Shown here in pieces: positions 1-10,083 of a stretch of DNA of 64,000 nucleotides (its first letter is position 1; each line of letters starts with the position of its first letter). Where the stretch lies: assembly GCF_000471905.2 (NCBI RefSeq), contig NW_006494943.1, forward strand, positions 2,334,852 to 2,398,851, read 5' to 3'. The notes under the pieces are model-generated. The model was not told where the DNA came from, did no database searches, and saw only the letters and a program-made list of their open reading frames with translations. The translations under genes were made by a program, and so were the position numbers. The stretch is from Amborella trichopoda (lineage: Eukaryota > Streptophyta > Magnoliopsida > Amborellales > Amborellaceae).

Positions 1-1835
1 CCAGGGAAATTACATGGTTTTATAATGAATGTTTGACTAATCAAATGGTGTCCAAATGACTTCAAACTACATTTATTTGAAATATAGGTGTATTTACTTC
101 AATTCTGGTCATGAAACTATTTTGAAATTCTTCATGGATTAGGAATTATGCCTCAGAATGTGAGGATATGTCATTGTTATAAGTTGCAGAAATTCGAGAG
201 CTGTCACTCTTTTTGTAATGAACTTTTGACTGATCAAATTGTGTCTAAATGACCTGAAACCACTTCTATCTGAAAGATAGATGTGTCTACATTAATTTTG
301 GTGTTGGACCCATATTGAAATTCCATTGTATGTCACTGTTGTCAGTTGCCGTAAATTTTAGAACTGTTATATGTCTTATGAAAGAAAGGTTATGCACTGA
401 CCCATATGTCTCTGGAATAGGCTAAACTACTTCTAATTGAAAGGTGGATGAGTTTACTTTCAAGTTGGATTTGGGATTGTGACTAAAACCCATGGAATGG
501 AAATTAGGCCAAAATTTCCAAGAGGCCTTCATACTGAAAAGTCTACTCTATTATGAACTATTGAAAAAGCAATGCCAATGATATTGTGAATGCTCATGAA
601 TTCTTGAATAATTTTAATTAGACCTGCTAAAGCATGAGTGAATGAAAGCATGAGTTATGCATGCACATAGTTATCATCAGATATAAATAGATTGTGTTAT
701 GCACCACTATGCAATGGGACACCCATTGGTAGTGGGAATCTGCTATATGGGATACCGATTGGTAGTGGGAATCTTTTATGATAATCCTGTGTTATGCACC
801 ACTATGCAATGGGACATCCATTAGTAGTAGGAATCTGATATGATAAGACTGTATTATGTATCACTCCGTAATGAGACATTCATTGGTAGTGTGATATGAG
901 ATTCTGAGACTTTTGTATAAGGCACTACGCAACGGGTCATCCGTTGGTTGTACAATCTATTCTGATAGGATAAGAAAGATGCCGACAGTTAAGATCTTAC
1001 CTCGAACCCCAATGATAGGAAAGGAGTCAGGATGTGAATATGAATATTTAGGACGGTCGCCTCCCCCCCCCCCCCTCCGAATCTATATGGGCACTACGCA
1101 TTTGATCATCCATTGGTAGTGTAACACTCTCCTGCTTGAAAGGCATAAAGAGAGGATCGTATCATGTAAGGCCACAACCTAATAAAATCCTTAAAGTGTG
1201 TTGGGGATTGTGTGTGTGTGTGTGTGAAGATAGTACAAAATGGGTTCTGCATTCCTCATTGTCATTCCTCCTGAGTGAGGGTAGAAGTTTCAAGTTACAG
1301 GATTCGCTCAGTCTGATCGATGAGACTTCTACTTCGAGACTAGGCGACACTAGGATTGCCTGTATGTACTGTGTGTTATGCCTAAGACTCTGATTTGTCA
1401 TTGCGATAAAAATGATGAGGTAAGTGTTAACTCATGCGATGTATGATATTCTGATATCTGATCTTCACTTCTTCCACCACTGTTAAAGAATTGTGATACA
1501 TATTGTGACACCTGCATGAATTTTTGAGCAATGTTTATGAATATCACTGTATAGGCATAGGCCGGAATTTATGAGGTTGATCTGCTTACTGGGCTTTATA
1601 GCTCACCCCTATGTTTTTCTTCTTTGTGAAGAGTGATAATCTACATTCTTTTTGAGTAGGCAGCTGGAAACTCGCGGCAGGCGGTTGAAGTTTCTTTCGT
1701 GGCTTGCTGTGATTTCGTCTTTCTAAAAGTGTTGAGCGCACTCACACTTGAGTGGCATTTGCTACCTCTAGCCGCGGTCCTGCACTCTCTTGCTCTCCAG
1801 CTGTACGGTATGGGTCAGGGGACAGGGTCGTGATA
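1..1835 (+). repeat. 5' LTR of the gypsy element (partial)
   Basis: Aligns along its whole length with 7020-9083. It lacks about 203 bp that the 3' LTR carries at 8738-8940; the gap falls near 1688-1697. A poly-C run at 1060-1076 is absent from the other copy. It ends at ..GTCGTGATA, where the 3' LTR has ..GTCGTGACA, so the terminal CA has mutated. The U3 part, with the promoter seen in the 3' LTR, is outside the window. Confidence 0.9.
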
Positions 1836-1925
1836 GTTAGAATTCTTGGCCTAGAAAGTCTTAGAAGTGTCTTTAGAATAGTTTTTGAATAGGCTAGTAA
1901 CTAGGTGTTCCTGTTTTAGGTCAAG

Positions 1926-2865
1926 ATGACATGGACTCGTACCAACAATTCGACTTCTAACAATGAGAACACCGAGGCCCTTAGGGAATTCTCCAAGACG
2001 TTACAGGTCATGGCTTAGATGATGAAAGACAATATGCAGGGCCCTTCTACCCTTACCCCAGAACCAGACTGATGTAGTCTAATTGAGAAATTAGGAGGCT
2101 AGCACCTCCGATGTTCTTGGGACATGGGGGAGTGGAAAAAGCTGAGCAATGGAGGAGGCAAGTGAAGAAGATATTCGATGTATTGCATTGTTCAGATTAA
2201 CAAAAATTTAAACTGGGAACCTTCATGTTGGAAGGGGATGTTGAGCACTGGTGGGGTTCAGTGAAGCAATCCTGGGAGGAGTCAAGGACCATGGCGACTT
2301 GGGTGAATTTTCTAAAAGCATTTAATGAGAAATACTTCCCTGACTCATTTCGAGAGAGAAAAAAAGTGGAGTTTATTGAGCTACAGCAAAGGACATTATC
2401 AATGGAGCAGTATATGAATATATTTGTTGAGCTCTCCCGTTATGCACCACACATCCTTAATACAGAGGCGCGTAAGGTGAACAAGTTCGAGAGGGGCTTC
2501 AGGCCAGATATAAGGGGGAGAGTGATATCAGGCAACCTCAAGACTTTCTCCCCCTAGTGGACCTCACTATGAAGATTGAGAGGGATTGTGATGAATCCCG
2601 GTTGAGGAAAGAGGGGATAATGGGGACCGCGCAGTCTAGGGGCTTTGAGAGGAAGGTTCGACCACCTCCTAGGAGAAATTTTAAGGGAAGGAACAATCAA
2701 AGCAATACAAAAATCTAAAAGGCCTTCCCACGTGACGTAAGGGATAATCGGTGCCTAGCCTACTCTTATTGTGGGTTGAGTAACCACTCTGCAGCTGAAT
2801 GCTACTAGAAGGTGAAATCATTTTTTCGATGTGGCAAGCTTGACCACCTTATCAAGGACTATCCA
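1926..2865 (+). pseudogene. gag: Gypsy gag, degenerate
   Basis: The capsid/nucleocapsid region of the element. The first ATG (1926) follows the LTR by about 90 bp; the frame hits TAG at codon 31. The core at 2225-2557 has the plant retrotransposon gag pattern (W..F..AFNEKYFP..R..K..EF..L, then LSRYAP and F..G..PDIR). A frameshift near 2545 moves the continuation (..VDLTMKIERDCDESRLRKE) to another frame. Two zinc-knuckle remnants follow at about 2760-2865; both have lost cysteines (one reads FFRCGK..H with a final Y where C is expected). The product would package the retrotransposon RNA, but this copy cannot encode it. Confidence 0.88.
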
Positions 2866-2979
2866 GTAAAGGGACTTGAGAACTGACCAAAGACTCAAGG
2901 CCGGGTGTCTGCATTCACGGAGCAAGAAGCTAAGGTGTCCACCTCTGTAATCCGAGGTACATCCTCTATTTGTAGTATA

Positions 2980-3475
2980 GAAGATAAAATGTTGATTGGC
3001 CCTGGATCTTCTCATTCTTTTGTTGCACCTCACTTTCCATGCCATATAAATGTTAGTCCTTCACTTCTTGACTAGATATTGGTAGTATGTACACCTATGG
3101 GGGAATCTATAGAAACTGATATGGTTTATGGGGTCTTGCTTGAAGGGTGTATCCTGCTTATAGACTTGATACTTTTGAATATTCAGAATTTTGATATTGT
3201 CTTGGGCATGGACTAGTTGTCGACATATTATTCCACTATTAATTGTTATGATAAAACTGTGACCTTTAGCTGTCCAAACTAGCATGAGTTGCACTTTGTT
3301 GGTATTAAGGATGCTCCCCCTTACGTCTTATCTCTGCCCTTCAGGCTTCCCGTCTTTTGGCTAAGAAATGTATTGGGTACTTAGCCTATGTAGTAGAGAA
3401 TAGGGATGTCCAATCTAAGTTAGAAGAGATACCAATGGTAAAAGATTACTTAAAAGTTTTTCCTAAGAAGTTACC
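2980..3475 (+). pseudogene. Gypsy aspartic protease and protease-RT linker, degenerate
   Basis: The retropepsin motif is read near 2990-3040 as LIGPGSSHSFV. Plant gypsy elements normally have LIDPG or LIDSG here, so the catalytic aspartate is replaced by glycine (GAC to GGC). The linker then runs with several in-frame stops to FPKKLP at about 3460-3475, the usual segment just before the reverse transcriptase fingers. The protease would cut the polyprotein in the particle. Loss of the catalytic Asp and the stops show it is inactive. Confidence 0.8.
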
Positions 3476-4030
3476 TTCAAGGGGCACAAGTATTCTTTAA
3501 GATTGATATTTGATCGGGCTATCACCAATTGCGGGTCAAGGAGGAAGATGTTTTCAAGATCGCATTCAGAACCTGATACAGCCGCTATGAGTTTTGACAA
3601 TGTCGTTTGGGTTGACCAATGCCCTAGCTGTTTTCATGGACCTCATGAATAGGGTTTCAGATCTTTTCTAGATAATTTTGTTGTGATCTTTATAGATGAC
3701 ATTTTGGTGTATTCGAAGAACCTAGAAGAGCATGAGCAACATCTAAGAATGGTCCTCCATACTTTGAAGTCAGAAAAGTAGTATGCTAAGTTTAGTAATA
3801 GTGAGTTTTGACTTCCTAACGTGGCCTTTCTGGGCCACATTGTTTCTAAGGACGGGGCCGCGGTTGACCCTTATAAGAATGAAGCCTTACTTAAGTGGGG
3901 AAGAATGACAAATGTGTCAGAGGTTCGCAATTTTCTGGGATTAACGGGCTACTATAGACGCTTTGTAGAAGGATTTCAAAAAATAGCACTTTCCCTAACT
4001 CGCTTAACCCAGAAGGAAGTGTAGTTTGTG
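3476..4030 (+). pseudogene. Gypsy reverse transcriptase, internally deleted
   Basis: The recognisable RT starts directly at LQGAQVFFKIDI (about 3478), right after FPKKLP. Intact relatives have roughly 90-100 residues between these motifs, so about 290 bp carrying the fingers and the first catalytic aspartate region were deleted. The palm motif [10 protein letters not shown] is intact at about 3689-3718. A one-base loss near 3594 shifts the frame before MSFGLTNA. The thumb/connection motif (FLGHIVS..., VRNFLGLTGYYRRFV) reads openly from 3821 to 4024. The enzyme would copy element RNA into DNA; this copy cannot. Confidence 0.9.
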
Positions 4031-4700
4031 TGGTCAGATGATTGTGAGAAAAGTTTTCAAGAACTGAAGAAGAGACTGACTACGACCCCGATACTGACCT
4101 TACTCGAAGGAAATGAGGACTTTGTGGTTTACACTGACGCCTCCCCTCAAGGGCTCGGGTGTGTGCTTATGTAGAAAAGGAAGGTCATTTCTTATGCCTA
4201 TAGACAGTTAAAGCCGTATGAACAAAATTACCCGACTCATGATTAGGAGCTTGGGGCTGTAGTATTTGCTTTGAAAATCTGGAGACACTACCTCTTTGGG
4301 GCCCAGTTTAAGGTATTTACGGGCCCTAAGAGCCTCAAGTACCTGTTTTCCCAGAAGGAGTTGAATATGAGGTAAAGGAGATGGATTAATCTATTGAATA
4401 ATTATGATTGTACCATCAATTACCACTCAGGAAAAACTAATGTGGTTGCAGATGCTTTGAGCAGAAAGCCTGTAGCATTATTGGCACACCTCATTGTTCG
4501 AGAGATGGCTATGTTAAAGGATGTAGTGGAATGGCACCCAACTTTGCCTCTTGGTGATGGGATATGTATGACCGCTTGTATAAGAGTGGAGCCCCAACTC
4601 TTTCAACAAATCTGGATGGCACAAAAGGGAGATCCCTTGCTCATGAAGATTTTTGAAGAGATAAAACTTGGAAAGAAAGAAAGACGGTTTCTCTGTGAGC
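4031..4700 (+). pseudogene. Gypsy RNase H and connection to integrase, degenerate
   Basis: RNase H motifs can be followed in order: VVYTDASPQGLGCVL (about 4124-4170), a [14 protein letters not shown] block after a stop (about 4228), KSLKYLF, and NVVADALSRK at 4439-4468. The residue before KSLKYLF is glycine where relatives have an acidic residue (usual TDHKSLKYLF), another catalytic-position loss. The segment 4394-4705 is open and runs into the integrase N-terminal spacer. It would remove RNA from RNA:DNA hybrids; stops at several places show it is dead. Confidence 0.86.
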
Positions 4701-4719
4701 AGTGATAACTTGTTAAGAT

Positions 4720-5640
4720 TTAAGAATCGCGCTGTGTTCCGAATGACGAGAATGTGAAGAGGGTTATTTTAGAAGAAGCACACCGCTCCCGTTATGCTAT
4801 ACACCAGAGGAGCACTAAATGTATCAGGACCTAAAGAAAACTTTATGGCGGAATGACATGAAAAGAGAAGTAGCATTGTTTGTTTCTAAGTGCTGAACAT
4901 GCCAGCAAGTGAAGGCTGATCATCAGAAACCCCTTAGATTGTTGCAACCCTTGCCCATGCCAGAATGTAAATATGAATACATCACTATGGATTTTGTCTC
5001 TGGTTTTCCTAGAACGAGTGTTGGTTATGATAGTATTTGGGCCATTGTGGACCAGCTGACCAAGGCTACCCATTTCTTACTATTCCACACAACCTATACC
5101 TTGGATAAACTGGCCCAATTATATATCAAAGAGATATTGAGGTTGCATGGAATACCGGTTAGCATCATGTCCAACAGGGACACTAGATTTACCTTGAGAT
5201 TTTGGGCTAGTCTGCAGTCAGCCTTGGGAACATGATTTACGTTTAGCACTGCCTTTCACCCCCAGACTGATGGACAATCAGAGAGAACCATTCAGACCCT
5301 GAAAGATATGTTAAGGGCTTGTGTTACTGACTTTAAGGGAAGCTGAGATGACCATCTTCCTCTGATAGAATTTTCCTATAACAACAGCTTCCAAGTCAGT
5401 ATTTAGATGGCACCCTTTGAGGCCCTATATGGGAGGAAGTGCCGGTCACCTATATGTTGGGATGAGATTGGTGCACAAAGGATTTTAGGGCTAAAAATTA
5501 TTTAAATGACCACAAAAAAGATTGCTTTGATTAGAGAGAGGCTCATGCCAACTTAGAGTCGGCAAACGAGCTACGTTGATAATCGGAGAAGATACCTCAA
5601 GTTTGAGTTGGGCAATCAAGTATTTCTGAAGGTATCGCCC
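4720..5640 (+). pseudogene. Gypsy integrase core, degenerate
   Basis: The integrase is seen in pieces: a remnant HHCC zinc region (EEAHRS..., about 4775-4905), then the open block 4909-5235 with KADHQKPLRLLQPLP, MDFVSGFPRT (first catalytic Asp) and SNRDTRFTLRFW (second Asp). After a stop near 5235 comes [16 protein letters not shown] (catalytic Glu) and the [12 protein letters not shown] block. All three D,D,E residues are still visible, so the breaks are nonsense and frameshift mutations rather than active-site changes. It would insert element cDNA into host DNA. Confidence 0.9.
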
Positions 5641-5727
5641 ATAAGGGAATTTATGAGGTTTGGTAAGAAAGGAAAATTGAGCCCATGATATATTTGACCT
5701 TTTGAAATTCTGAAAAGAGTTTGAAGT

Positions 5728-6027
5728 GTGGCATATCAACTTGTCCTACCACCCGAGCTGACAAACATCCATGATGTTTTTCATGTATCTCAGTTGAGGA
5801 AGTACCAGCCTGACCCGTCCCATGTTCTGAGATATGAACCAGTTCCAATCAGAAAAGACTTGACCTACATCGAGCAACCCATTGAGATAAAGGATAGAAG
5901 GGTACAGGTATTGTGCAGTAATGAAAGTCCTCTTATCCGTGTTTTGTGGCAACACCATTCACAGGAAGAGTCAACTTGGGAGTGGGAAGATGAAATCTGG
6001 TATAAGTACCCCCATTTATTCGATTGA
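5728..6027 (+). pseudogene. Gypsy integrase C-terminus with chromodomain
   Basis: An open stretch of about 100 codons ends at TGA 6025-6027. It begins with the tether motif (AYQLVLPPEL..IHDVFHVSQLRKY) and ends with a chromodomain-like module (EIKDRRVQVL...IRVLWQHHSQEESTWEWEDEIWYKYPHLF). In chromoviruses this module is thought to steer integration to marked chromatin. Upstream frames are broken, so it survives as a fossil. It supports the Tekay-like assignment. Confidence 0.88.
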
Positions 6028-6059
6028 GAATAATTATGATTTTGAGGACAAAATCCTTT

Positions 6060-6071
6060 TTAAGGGGGAGA
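6060..6071 (+). promoter_or_regulatory. Polypurine tract of the gypsy element
   Basis: The run TAAGGGGGAGA directly precedes the 3' LTR start (TGATGTAAGG, 6072, or TGTAAGG, 6075), after the typical TTTTGAGGACAAAATCCTTTT-like spacer. It would prime plus-strand DNA synthesis. Confidence 0.75.
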
Positions 6072-6184
6072 TGATGTAAGGACTAAGATTTTCCCGGCAT
6101 GGTGAAGTACGCGACAATAAGAGGACAACAGTGTGCGGAATGAGGTGCCACCATGCACGTCAATAAAATGCGCACATCAGTAAA

Positions 6185-6490
6185 ATATTAACATCTGTAA
6201 ACATGCGCGACAGTAAAGAGAAGAGGAGAGAGAAAGAGGCATGCGACAGTGTAGAAGACAAGAGAGAGATGCACACGGCAGTGTAGAGCACATGGCAGTA
6301 AAGAGAAGAGGAGAGAGAAAGACACGCACGATAGTGTAGAAGCATGCGTGGCAGTACAGATAAGAGGAGAGAGAAAGACACGCGCGGCGGTGTAGAGGCG
6401 CGCGACAGTAAAGAGAAGCAAAGAGTGAGCGCGCGTCAGTAAAACACACACGTCAGTAAGAAGAGAAGAAGAGGGTAAGCGCGCGGCAGA
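6185..6490 (+). repeat. GC-rich tandem array inside the gypsy 3' LTR
   Basis: Imperfect units of about 60-70 bp, alternating purine-rich AAGAGAAGAGGAGAGAGAAAG blocks with GCGCG-rich blocks ending CAGTGTAGA or CAGTAAAGA. About four to five units. The many CpG steps are unusual for this AT-rich region. Long antisense Leu/Ser-rich reading frames across it are composition artefacts. Confidence 0.75.
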
Positions 6491-6554
6491 GTGACCACCA
6501 TGCACATAATGTCGCTGCCGTGTGCAGCCCCGCCGAGCGCATGTCCTATTTGGG

Positions 6555-6565
6555 CTACTTAAACC
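6555..6565 (+). promoter_or_regulatory. Putative TATA-like core promoter in the gypsy 3' LTR
   Basis: CTACTTAAACC lies after the GC-rich array and before a pyrimidine-rich stretch, a common arrangement at the U3/R border of plant gypsy LTRs. Called from position and composition only. Confidence 0.35.
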
Positions 6566-7740
6566 CCCTTGTCTTATCTCCCAAGACTTTGTTAATCCCC
6601 TCCCACGCATTTGAACCCATCCTCAATACTTAGAGCTTTCACCCCTTGGAACCACTGTTGAAGAGCTTGGGACTTGACTGTGTGGGAGACTTTTGGGCCA
6701 CCTTTGAACACAAGTGAGTAGATCAAACCACCATGTGTCCATAGTTTGTTGAAGCATAAAATTAAGCATGAGTATGAGTATTAATTTTGAAGAAGAATGT
6801 GGATGCATAAATCCTTGGTTATGTCCTGTTTTTCCAGGATTAAGGCTTTCAATTACATGATAAGTTGTGCACTGAAAATACTTTTGTTGGCCATGAAAAT
6901 TTATGAAGTAGTATCCCTATGTATCTAATTTAAGATGAAAAAGGTTTGGTGTTAATATCCATCATAAATTGGAAGTTATTGATTATTCTATAAGGTGTGC
7001 CAAAACATGCTGTGAATTTCCAGGGAAATTAGTGTTTTTGTAATGAACTTTTGACAGATCAAATGATGTCCAAATGACTTCAAACCACCTTTATTTTGAA
7101 TATAGGTGTGACTATTTCAATTTAAATATTGAAAACTATTTTGAAATTCTTAATGGATTAGGAATTATGCCTCAGATTGGGTGGACATATCACTGTTATA
7201 AGTTGCAAAAATTCCAGAACTGTCACACATTTGGTAATGAACTTTTGACTAATCAAAGAGTGTCCAAATGACTTCAAACCACTTCTATCTAAAATATGGA
7301 TGCTTCCACATCAATTTTGGTGTTGGAACCATATTGAAATTCCATATGATTTGAGAATGATGCCTCCATTTGCATGTGTGTCACTTTTGTCAGTTGCAGT
7401 AAATTTTAGAACTGTTATGTCTTATGAAAGGTTATACACTGACCCATATGTCTCTGGAATAGGCTAAACTACTTCTAATTGAAAGATGGTTGAGTTTACT
7501 TTCAAGTTGGTTTTAGGACTGTGACTAAAACCCATGGATTGGAAATTAGGCCAAATTTTCCAAGGGGCCTTCATATTGAAAAGTCTGCTCTATTATGAAG
7601 TATAGAATAAGCATGCTTATGATATTGTGAATGCTCATGAATTCTTGAATAATTGTAATTAGACCTGCTAAAGCATGAGTGAATGAATCCTTGAGTTATG
7701 CATGTGCATAGTTATAATCAGATATGAATAGGCTGTGTTA

Positions 7741-8182
7741 TGCACCACTACGCAATGGGACACCCATTAGTAGTGGGAATCTGTTATGATATGACTGTGA
7801 CATGAACCCCTACGCAATGGGACACCCATTGGTAGTGGGAATCTATTATGATAATCCTATTTTGTGCACCACTACGCAATGGGACATCCATCGGTAGTGG
7901 AATCTTATATGATAAGACTGTATTATGAATCACTACGCAATGGGACATCCATTGGTTGTGTGATATGAGATTCTGAGACTTTTGTATATGGCACTACGCA
8001 ACGGGTCATCTGTTGGTTGTGCAATCTATTCTGATAGGATAAGAAAGATATCGATAGTTAAGATCTTGCCCTGAACCCCACTGATAGGAAAGGAGTCGGG
8101 ATGTGAATATGAATATCTGGGAGGTTCACGCCTCCCGGATCTATATGGGCACTATACATTGGGTCATCCATTAGTAGTGTAA
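7741..8182 (+). repeat. Array of small palindromes in the gypsy LTR
   Basis: Six units of about 60 bp carry an imperfect hairpin: CACTACGCAATGGG, a 3-base loop, then CCCATTGGTAGTG. The units sit near 7745, 7806, 7868, 7930, 7990 and 8150; the same array is at about 703-945 and 1091-1122 in the 5' LTR. Several units diverge in one arm (for example CAACGGGTCATCTGTTGG) but keep the pairing. Confidence 0.8.
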
Positions 8183-9083
8183 CGCTATCTTACTTGAAGG
8201 CCTAAGGAGAGGGTTGTGTCTTGCAGGGCCACTGCCTATCAAAAGCCCCAAAGCGCACAAGGGATCGTGTGTGTGTGTGAAGACAGTACTAAATGGGTCA
8301 TCCATTTGTCAATGTCTTTCCTTTTGAGTGAGGGTAGATATTCCAAGTTATAGGATTAGCTTGACCAGATCGATGAGACTTCTACTTCAGGAGTAGTGAT
8401 ATTAGGATTGCCTGTATGTACTGTGTGTTCTGTCTGAAACTCTAATATATCATTATGATAAAAATGATGGGGTAATTGTTTGCTCATGGGATGTATGATA
8501 TTCTGATATATGATCTACACTTCTTCCACCACTGTTAAAGAATTGTGATACATATTGTGACACCAGCATGAATTTTTAGGCAATGTTTATGAATATCATT
8601 GTATAGGCCATAATATATGGGGTTGATCTGCTTACTAGGCTTAATAGTTCATCCCTCTGCTTTTCTTCTATGTGTAGAGTGATAATCTATGTTCCTTGTG
8701 AGCAGACAGCTAGACACTGCGGCAGGAGGTCGAAGTTCAGGTCTTGTCGAAAGAGGCCTTCTTGATAGTAGGTGTTTCGTGGTGGTGGCCACATGGTTGT
8801 TTTGTTGGAAGTCTTGTTTTTTGTGGTTGGGCCTGTTGTGCCTTGGACATGATTGTAATTAATGAATTTTGAAGCCTGAATTTTTATAAATTGATTTTAT
8901 TCCATTCAATTATGTGAATCTTTGTGTATGGGTTTTGTTTTCTTTCGTGGCTTGTTGTGATTCCATCTTTCAAAAAGCGCTGAGCGCACTCACACTTGAG
9001 TGGCATTCGCTCCCTCTGGTCGCTGTCCCGCACTCTATTGCCCTCTGGCTGTACGGTAGGGGTCTGGGGGCGGGGTCGTGACA

Positions 9084-9367
9084 CAACTCCTCTATATGAT
9101 TTTTGTAAAATTTCCCATTCTTTCTCAGAGGTAGTAGCATTAGAAATTTTTTCAATTATCATCAACTCCTTGATAAATGAGGAAGAGTGCCTTCTTATCT
9201 TTTTTCTTTTTTTCTTTTTGCTTTTGGCTCAAACCCCCTGGATCCTATTCATCAAAACCTTTCTCTACAATTTCCCATAAATCTTGAGTGCCTAAAAGAA
9301 CTTTCATTTGAATACTCCATTTATCATAATTTTCTTTGTTTAATTTAGGAATTTGTGGTTGAATCAT
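9084..9367 (-). pseudogene. gag: Copia gag N-terminal part (DUF4219/UBN2), interrupted
   Basis: From an ATG at 9367 the minus strand reads MIQPQIPKLNKENYDKWS, then MKVLLGTQDLWEIVEKGF, the standard start of plant copia gag (DUF4219). A TAG follows after GFDE, then a lysine-rich stretch, then after a frameshift the UBN2-type motif EKISNATTSEKEWEILQKSY. The frame is then broken by the gypsy 3' LTR end at 9083. Gag would form the virus-like particle. The fragment shows the copia element was there before the gypsy element. Confidence 0.85.
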
Positions 9368-9400
9368 AGAAGACACTATAATGGAGTAGCAAATATTGAA

Positions 9401-9414
9401 CCGCTCTGATACCA
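9401..9414 (-). promoter_or_regulatory. Primer-binding site of the antisense copia element
   Basis: TGGTATCAGAGCGG on the minus strand matches the 3' end complement of initiator Met tRNA used by plant copia elements. It sits two bases from the LTR end (..CATCA). Confidence 0.85.
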
Positions 9415-9416
9415 AA

Positions 9417-10083
9417 TGATGGGAGTTTGAATAATGAAGAATTAAATCCAAAATTACAACGTAAAAATAATAAGAAGAGAGAGAGTGTACTTATCTTCCA
9501 AATCTCACTTCAACAAAAACTTACACCAAGGAGGAAAGCTTGCTGCCTTAACTTCTACACTTTTTCTCTCTCTACACACTCTTTCTCAATCTCTTTCTCT
9601 TTCTTGCCTCTCATTTTCTCTACATTCAATGCTGACTCACTTGCTCCCCCTATGGCTCTCTATTCCCCTTCTATAGTGGTTGTCATACCAACTAGAATGT
9701 TGTAGTGACCACCTACACACATTTTATAGGTTAGCTACTTTTGTTGACTTTGTGCCCTTTTTAGAAACTTCTACATGCTTCTTTATTTATTTGTTCAGGT
9801 CTTATCTAGAAAACTCCATCTAGAAAACTCTACATGTTTTCTTAAACCTACTACTCATATCTAGAAGGTACTTCTTTGTTAAGTTTAATTTTCCAAAAAA
9901 GTTACACAAGGAACAAATAAATGAAGGGCAAGATTTCAATGCTTTCCCTATCGCATAGAAGTTCTATCCTCCCCTTTATCCAACTGTCTATTTTGAATGG
10001 AGGGCTAAGATTGCCCCAATCACAATGTCACGTCTTTACACTATTTTATTTTTAATTTTTTTCTATAAACTATTTGGCCATCA
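9417..10083 (-). repeat. LTR of the antisense copia element
   Basis: The inner edge is fixed by the primer-binding site. The outer edge is the best CA/TG-type end with a matching 6-bp inverted terminus (TGATGG at 9417, CCATCA ending at 10,083), giving 667 bp. It is pyrimidine-rich on + (9555-9670). The second LTR is not in the window, so the outer edge is unconfirmed. Confidence 0.5.

Larger units (their letters stand above)
1..9083 (+). mobile_element. Ty3/gypsy LTR retrotransposon, chromovirus (Tekay-like), 5' end cut by window
   Basis: The order 5' LTR - gag - protease - reverse transcriptase - RNase H - integrase - chromodomain - polypurine tract - 3' LTR is seen on +. Bases 1-1835 match about 7020-9083 and are the 5' and 3' LTR copies. 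Reverse transcriptase before integrase plus a C-terminal chromodomain place it in the chromoviruses; the long LTRs and C-terminal motif suggest the Tekay/Del lineage. The coding region is full of stops and frameshifts, and the two LTRs differ by many substitutions and indels, so the insertion is old and dead. The right end (..GTCGTGACA, 9083) lies inside the gag of an antisense copia element, so this is a nested insertion. No clear primer-binding site is seen after the 5' LTR. The left part of the 5' LTR and the left target duplication lie outside the window. Confidence 0.93.
6072..9083 (+). repeat. 3' LTR of the gypsy element (about 3.0 kb)
   Basis: Starts TG right after the polypurine tract and ends ..TGACA at 9083, where copia gag sequence resumes. 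It carries a GC-rich tandem array (6185-6490), a TATA-like CTACTTAAACC at 6555-6565 as likely core promoter, and an array of small palindromes (7745-8030, again at 8150-8180) that also exists in the 5' LTR. It contains 203 bp (8738-8940) that the 5' LTR has lost. No host gene is visible in it. Confidence 0.88.
9084..10083 (-). mobile_element. Antisense copia element start (LTR, PBS, gag), cut by the gypsy insertion
   Basis: Read on -, the order is LTR (10,083-9,417), primer-binding site TGGTATCAGAGCGG (9,414-9,401), then gag. The LTR edges carry a 6-bp inverted terminus TGATGG/CCATCA; the outer edge at 10,083 is inferred from that pairing. Copia sequence stops at 9084 where the gypsy LTR begins. 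The rest of the element should lie left of the window. Confidence 0.72.

Noticed and set aside
6160..6610. Three overlapping antisense Leu/Ser-rich frames in the gypsy LTR
   Set aside because: They cross the GC/purine tandem array; composition keeps stops out. No domain, and they lie in an LTR.
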